A DNA stretch of 21,446 bases, from NCBI GenBank assembly GCA_017405115.1, contig JAFRBA010000003.1:1-21446 (forward strand), given 5' to 3'. The translations under genes were made by a program, and so were the position numbers. Of this stretch, positions 17,721 to 21,446 are shown in pieces (the first letter of the stretch is position 1; each line of letters opens with the position of its first letter). This DNA is from Kiritimatiellia bacterium (lineage in GTDB: Bacteria; Verrucomicrobiota; Kiritimatiellia; RFP12; UBA1067). Below the pieces are notes generated by a model. The model saw only the letters and a list, made by a program, of their open reading frames with translations, ran no database searches and was not told the DNA's origin.

Positions 17721-19927
17721 CAGAACCACCATCCCCTCTGTTCCTGGACCTCGGCGCCGCCGTTGAGCTTGATGAGGTCGGAAAGCACGCGCCACGCCTC
17801 GTCGAGGACGACGTCGTCCTCCCTCGGCTCGTTGCGCCGCCGGCGGCGGCCCTTCTTGTCGTCCTTCGCGGGACGATCCTCGTCGTCGTCTTCGTCGTCG
17901 AGCTCGCGCAGGCTGCGGTCGGCCGCCATCTGCACCTTCCTGTCGTCATGGCGCAGCGACACGTCCTCGCGCTCGCTTATCTCCTTCATCCCGGACACGT
18001 TCGCCAGGTGGCGGATGAATCGCTCGTCGCCGTCGGTGCGGACCCTGGACAGCTCCTGCAGCTTCGGAACGTAGTCGTGCATGTTCCACGACATGGAGTA
18101 GTCTGCCGGGGGTATTCTGCTGAACGGCAGGGCGTAGGTGAGCTTGTCCTCGCCGATGTCCAGGGAGTCGAGGAGCGACGCCAGGTGAACGTCGGCGGAG
18201 ACGCCGGCGACCTGGGTCGACCGTCCGTCTATGCGGTAGAAGCGAGCGGTGGTGATCTTCATGGAGCCGTACCTCTCCGGGCCCATGCCCATGACGGTCT
18301 GCACGGTGCCCTTCCCATGCGTCCGCGCGTCGCCGAGGATGACCGCTCGGCCGGTGTCCTGGAGGTGCCCGGCCACGATCTCTGAGGCCGAGGCGCTCGC
18401 GCGGTCCGTCAGCACGACGATTGGCTTCTTGTAGGCAATCGGGTTCCCGGGCGGTATCGGCAGGCAGCCGACGGACCGGACATCGCGTATCTGCACGACC
18501 GGGCCGGACTGCACGAAGAGCGCCGAGAGCATGACGGCCTCGCGCAGGGAGCCGCCGCCGTTGCCGCGCAGGTCGAGGACAAGCCCCTCGGTGCCCTGCG
18601 CGTTGAAGTCGCACAGATAGCGGGCGACGTCCATCGCGCAGCTCCTGTACCCCGGGTCGCTTGGCCGCTTGTCCATCGTGCCGTAGAAGCCGGGCAGGTA
18701 TACGTAGCCGAGCCTGCGCGTGATCCCGCCCATGGTGACGCGCTCGACCCTCCCGGTGGCGGCCTGGTCCTCCAGCTTGATCTCGTCGCGCACAAGCTCT
18801 ATGCGCTTCTTCGTGGAGCCTGTGGGGTCGGACCGCGGTATTATCTCAAGCGTGACCCGCGTGCCCTTCTTGCCGCGTATTTTCTTGATGGACTTCTTCA
18901 TCGGCTGCCACATGACGTCCTCCATCTCGCCGTCGCCCTGGCGCACGCCGACTATCTTGTCGCCCTCCTTGATGCGGCCGTCCTTGTCGACGGGGCCGCC
19001 TGGCATGATCTCGACGATCTTGAGCGCCCCGTCGTCCATCGACAGAACCGCCCCCACGCCGCAGAGCGTAAGGTTCATCTCCATGTCGAAGTCCTCCTTG
19101 GACGTCGGTGACATGTAGTCGGTGTGGGGGTCGTAGGCGCGGCAGATGGCCGAGAGGTAGTGCTGCAGCACGGCCTCTTCGTCCGGCTCGGTGAGCGCTG
19201 CGACATACTGGCGGTACTTCTTGACCAGCGACTCCTCGGGCGTGTCGGCGCGCTCCTGCGGATCGGCGTCGTCGGACTTCTTCTCCTCCTTATCCGCCTG
19301 GCCGCCCTTCTCCTTTTCCTCGGCGCGGCGCTCCTTCTTCTTCCTCGCCTCTTCCTCGTCTAATTCGCGCGATATGCGGGAGACCAGCACTTCGTTCTTC
19401 ATCCGTTTGCGCCAGTGCTCCTCGGCCTCGGCGCGGGTGGCCGGCCACGGCGCGTCCTTGCGCTTGACACGGTACGACTCGTCCACGGAGAAGTCCCACT
19501 CGGCGTTCAGAAGCAGGTTTGTGGCGAAGTCTATCCGCTCGCGGAGGCGCTCGACATAGAGGTTGTAGACCTCGAAGCCGAAGCTGACGTCGCCCGCGCG
19601 GATTTCATCGTCCAGGGACTTCTCGCGCACGGCGAACGCGTCCAGGTCGGACTTGAGGAACACCGAGTGGTCGAAGTCGTAGAACGTCACGAGGTTTGTC
19701 CATGCGCGTTGCGACATCTCGTCGTCAAGCCGCCGCTGGAGCACATGGAACTTCGGCAGCATGTCCCCCAGCCGCCGCGCGATGTTCCCGTAGTAGTTCC
19801 GCGGCACGACCGCAGCCGACGCGGGGCGCGGCGCCGGGGTCTCGGACTCCTCGTCCGGACCGTCCTGCGGAGCGCCGGCCGCAGCTGACGCCAGACCAAT
19901 TGCCAGAATGAGTATGCAGTCCTTCAT
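17720..19927 (-). CDS. prc: Carboxy-terminal processing protease (S41 family, Tsp/Prc type)
   Basis: A signal peptide (MKDCILILAIGLASAAAGA) leads a 735-residue protease. An N-terminal helical region (to about residue 280) is followed by a PDZ domain (GVGAVLSMDDGALKIVEIMP, GGPVDKDGRIKEGDKIVGV) and the S41 core: GYVYLPGFYG, LVLDLRGNGGGSLREAVMLS, DRASASASEIVAGHLQDTGR and GDARTHGKGTVQTV. By comparison with E. coli Tsp the nucleophile is Ser at about 513 and the Lys base at about 539. It cleaves exported proteins from their C-termini in the periplasm. Two charged tracts are odd: a Lys/Glu-rich linker near residues 190-235 and an Asp/Arg-rich tail (DDEDDDEDRPAKDDKKGRRR) before the final helix. The start overlaps the NERD stop as ATGA (19924-19927). 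Confidence 0.93.
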   Translation of the reverse strand: MKDCILILAIGLASAAAGAPQDGPDEESETPAPRPASAAVVPRNYYGNIARRLGDMLPKFHVLQRRLDDEMSQRAWTNLVTFYDFDHSVFLKSDLDAFAVREKSLDDEIRAGDVSFGFEVYNLYVERLRERIDFATNLLLNAEWDFSVDESYRVKRKDAPWPATRAEAEEHWRKRMKNEVLVSRISRELDEEEARKKKERRAEEKEKGGQADKEEKKSDDADPQERADTPEESLVKKYRQYVAALTEPDEEAVLQHYLSAICRAYDPHTDYMSPTSKEDFDMEMNLTLCGVGAVLSMDDGALKIVEIMPGGPVDKDGRIKEGDKIVGVRQGDGEMEDVMWQPMKKSIKKIRGKKGTRVTLEIIPRSDPTGSTKKRIELVRDEIKLEDQAATGRVERVTMGGITRRLGYVYLPGFYGTMDKRPSDPGYRSCAMDVARYLCDFNAQGTEGLVLDLRGNGGGSLREAVMLSALFVQSGPVVQIRDVRSVGCLPIPPGNPIAYKKPIVVLTDRASASASEIVAGHLQDTGRAVILGDARTHGKGTVQTVMGMGPERYGSMKITTARFYRIDGRSTQVAGVSADVHLASLLDSLDIGEDKLTYALPFSRIPPADYSMSWNMHDYVPKLQELSRVRTDGDERFIRHLANVSGMKEISEREDVSLRHDDRKVQMAADRSLRELDDEDDDEDRPAKDDKKGRRRRRNEPREDDVVLDEAWRVLSDLIKLNGGAEVQEQRGWWF

Positions 19928-20598
19928 GAGTTGCTCTCCATGATGCCTACCAGCCGTTCAAGCTCCGCCCGCGGGAGAACCACCCGATCGGACTCGAAGC
20001 TCGCCTTAAGTTCACACGAATTGATCACTATCACGCTCTTGAGCGTCGCCCTGTGCGCGTCGAACGTGTCGGACGCGAACGCCAGCACCGGCGTCACCGA
20101 ACCCATCCATCCCGCGCGGGACAGGGCGTCCTTGACGAGCGACGCCTCGCGCAGGACCTGGTTGATCGGCGACCGGTCCGGAAGCTGTCCGTCGAGAAGG
20201 ACGTGGCCGTCCTCGATCGTCACCTTCCCCTTCCAGAACTTCGTCTCGACGGCGAAGACGCCGCCGGGGCCGACGACAACGTGGTCGACATGGGCGCGCC
20301 CGGCGTTGAAGTCGTTGAAGACGTGGTACGACGCAGGAAGCGACTTGAGGATGCCCGACACCCTCTCCTCCCCGCGCGCCCCCTTGAAGAAGCGCTCCAC
20401 TCGCCTGAGGCCAATCATCAGGCTCCACAGGACGAAACCGAGCGACATGACGAGAAGCGCGAGCCCCCATCCGACCGACACGATGCACATCGCGACCGAG
20501 AACCCGGCGGCGAACACTCCCAGAAAGAGGGGCCAGAGCCCCATCACCGAGCCCTTTACGCGGGCCCACTCGCCTGCCACTCCATGTATTTCAGCCAT
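19924..20598 (-). CDS. NERD-domain membrane protein
   Basis: The 224-residue product has two predicted transmembrane helices near residues 20-42 and 44-63, then a NERD (nuclease-related) domain. GARGEERVSGIL includes E77/E78, HVDHVVVGPGGVFAVETKFW includes D105 and the ExK pair E118/K120, so the PD-(D/E)xK-like catalytic set looks intact. The cytoplasmic nuclease-like domain is tethered to the membrane. The role of NERD proteins is poorly known; processing of nucleic acid is inferred from fold. Its ATG (20598) lies inside the last codons of dxs and its stop overlaps the protease start, so it is co-translated with housekeeping genes. Confidence 0.85.
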   Translation of the reverse strand: MAEIHGVAGEWARVKGSVMGLWPLFLGVFAAGFSVAMCIVSVGWGLALLVMSLGFVLWSLMIGLRRVERFFKGARGEERVSGILKSLPASYHVFNDFNAGRAHVDHVVVGPGGVFAVETKFWKGKVTIEDGHVLLDGQLPDRSPINQVLREASLVKDALSRAGWMGSVTPVLAFASDTFDAHRATLKSVIVINSCELKASFESDRVVLPRAELERLVGIMESNS

Positions 20599-21446
20599 TT
20601 TCCAGCGCCTCCGTTATTGAATCGGCGTCGAGTCCGCTGCGACGCTCGAGATCCCCTACAGAACCATGCGGCACGAACGAATCGGGCCAGCCGAACCGCC
20701 GGTCCGCCCCTATCGCCTCTCCGAAACCGCCCGCGGCGGACCCGTTCTCGATGGAGACGATGCGCTTCCCCTCGGCGCGCTGTCTGCGGAGCAGCGCCTC
20801 GTCAAAGGGCTTGATGTAGCGCGCGAAGACTACGCCGGCACCCGTCCTCGCGGCGACCGCCCGCGCCGTTGCCAGCCTGTCGCCCGTGGCCCATATCTGG
20901 ACATTCGCACCCGGGTTCTCGACCTCGACCGCCAGCGCGGAGCCGACGATGCCGGTCGGCGGCGGAAGGCTCCCGCGAGGATACCGCAGCAGGGTCGGGC
21001 CGCCGCGCGCAATGGCGTCCGCAAGCATCCGCACGAGGTCCTCGCCGTCGCACGGCTGGCCGATGACGAGGTTGGGCAGGCACCGGAGCATCGCTATGTC
21101 GAAGACACCCTGGTGCGTCGGTCCGTCCGTCCCCACCACGCCGGCCCGGTCTACGCAGAAGATGACCGGCAGGCCCGAGATGCACACGTCGTGCATCACC
21201 TGGTCTGCGGCCCGCTGGAGGAAAGTCGAGTACACCGCGACGATCGGGCGCATGCCGCCAGCAGCAAGGCCGGCGGCAAATGCGACCATGTGCCCCTCCG
21301 CGATTCCCACGTCGTAGAACCTGTCGGGGAATTCCTCAGCGAACTGAACCAGCCCTGTGCCGTCCTTCATGCCTGCGGTTAGCGCCACTACCCGCCTGTC
21401 GCGCCGCGCCAGGTCCGCCAGGGCGGACCCGAACGCCTCGCTCCAG
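20591..21446 (-). CDS. dxs: 1-deoxy-D-xylulose-5-phosphate synthase, C-terminal part
   Basis: The gene runs off the window; 284 residues of pyrimidine-binding and C-terminal transketolase-like domains are visible, from WSEAFGSALADLARRD onward. DXS signatures are FYDVGIAEGHMVAFAAGLAA, VAVYSTFLQRAADQVMHDV, CVDRAGVVGTDGPTHQG, FDIAMLRCLPNL and the ending FVPHGSVGDLERRSGLDA. It condenses pyruvate and glyceraldehyde-3-phosphate with thiamine diphosphate for the MEP isoprenoid pathway. The usual IAEQHAV reads IAEGHMV here, keeping the Glu. The open frame continues upstream of 21388, so a GTG there is not the start. The last 8 bases overlap the NERD gene. Confidence 0.93.
   Translation of the reverse strand, partial: WSEAFGSALADLARRDRRVVALTAGMKDGTGLVQFAEEFPDRFYDVGIAEGHMVAFAAGLAAGGMRPIVAVYSTFLQRAADQVMHDVCISGLPVIFCVDRAGVVGTDGPTHQGVFDIAMLRCLPNLVIGQPCDGEDLVRMLADAIARGGPTLLRYPRGSLPPPTGIVGSALAVEVENPGANVQIWATGDRLATARAVAARTGAGVVFARYIKPFDEALLRRQRAEGKRIVSIENGSAAGGFGEAIGADRRFGWPDSFVPHGSVGDLERRSGLDADSITEALENG

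Noticed and set aside
17091..18074. 327-codon + strand ORF opposite dapF and the protease
   Set aside because: It spans the junction of two well-supported minus-strand genes and ends in a Ser/Arg low-complexity run.

Overview
The window reads as chromosome from a GC-rich, Gram-negative-type (diderm) anaerobe, most likely of the PVC superphylum and probably Kiritimatiellota/Verrucomicrobiota from a gut-like habitat. That placement is an inference. It rests on rubredoxin/rubrerythrin oxygen defence, many exported or lipoprotein-type products, a secreted SUMF1-type protein, a secreted GH2 enzyme, a four-helix-bundle 'suffix' protein, and short repeats sitting in and between genes. No rRNA, tRNA, CRISPR array or intact insertion sequence was seen.

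Region 1 (203-9673, + strand) is a compact redox and stress island. It holds a MarR regulator with a recognisable promoter/operator, a flavin split-barrel protein, an exported SUMF1-ABM fusion, an exported double-CMD/cupin protein, and an orphan rubredoxin missing from simple ORF calls. Two tandem TIGR04076-type proteins follow, then a TetR regulator coupled to a Cys-rich PAS-like protein. The island continues with a glutathione peroxidase, rubrerythrin, FMN reductase-like flavoprotein, a metallo-beta-lactamase/rubredoxin fusion, an exported flavodoxin and a DNA-3-methyladenine glycosylase. Together these supply electron carriers (rubredoxins, flavodoxin, FMN protein), peroxide sinks (rubrerythrin, GPx) and alkylation repair, under two local regulators. 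The orphan rubredoxin (3480-3632) and the rubredoxin domain of the MBL fusion (to 8353) share 46 of 51 residues, so part of the island arose by duplication.

Region 2 (9658-10438) is a gene graveyard. It contains the C-terminal fragment of a Cys-rich protein, a truncated antitoxin-like ORF behind a good promoter, a PIN-toxin N-terminus fused to a second small TA-type protein, and the C-terminal tail of what looks like a large surface protein.

Region 3 (10457-15655, - strand) holds a small NTF2-like membrane-anchored protein and the run rmlA - glycerophosphodiester phosphodiesterase - GH2 beta-galactosidase-like enzyme. The GH2 gene has absorbed at least three repeat insertions in frame.

Region 4 (15683-16925) is a four-helix-bundle/zinc-ribbon gene set in a field of short GACAYGCGAC-type repeats.

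Region 5 (16926-21446, - strand) is an overlapping housekeeping operon: dxs (5' end outside the window), a NERD-domain membrane protein, a Tsp/Prc-type S41 protease and dapF. Stop and start codons overlap at every junction.
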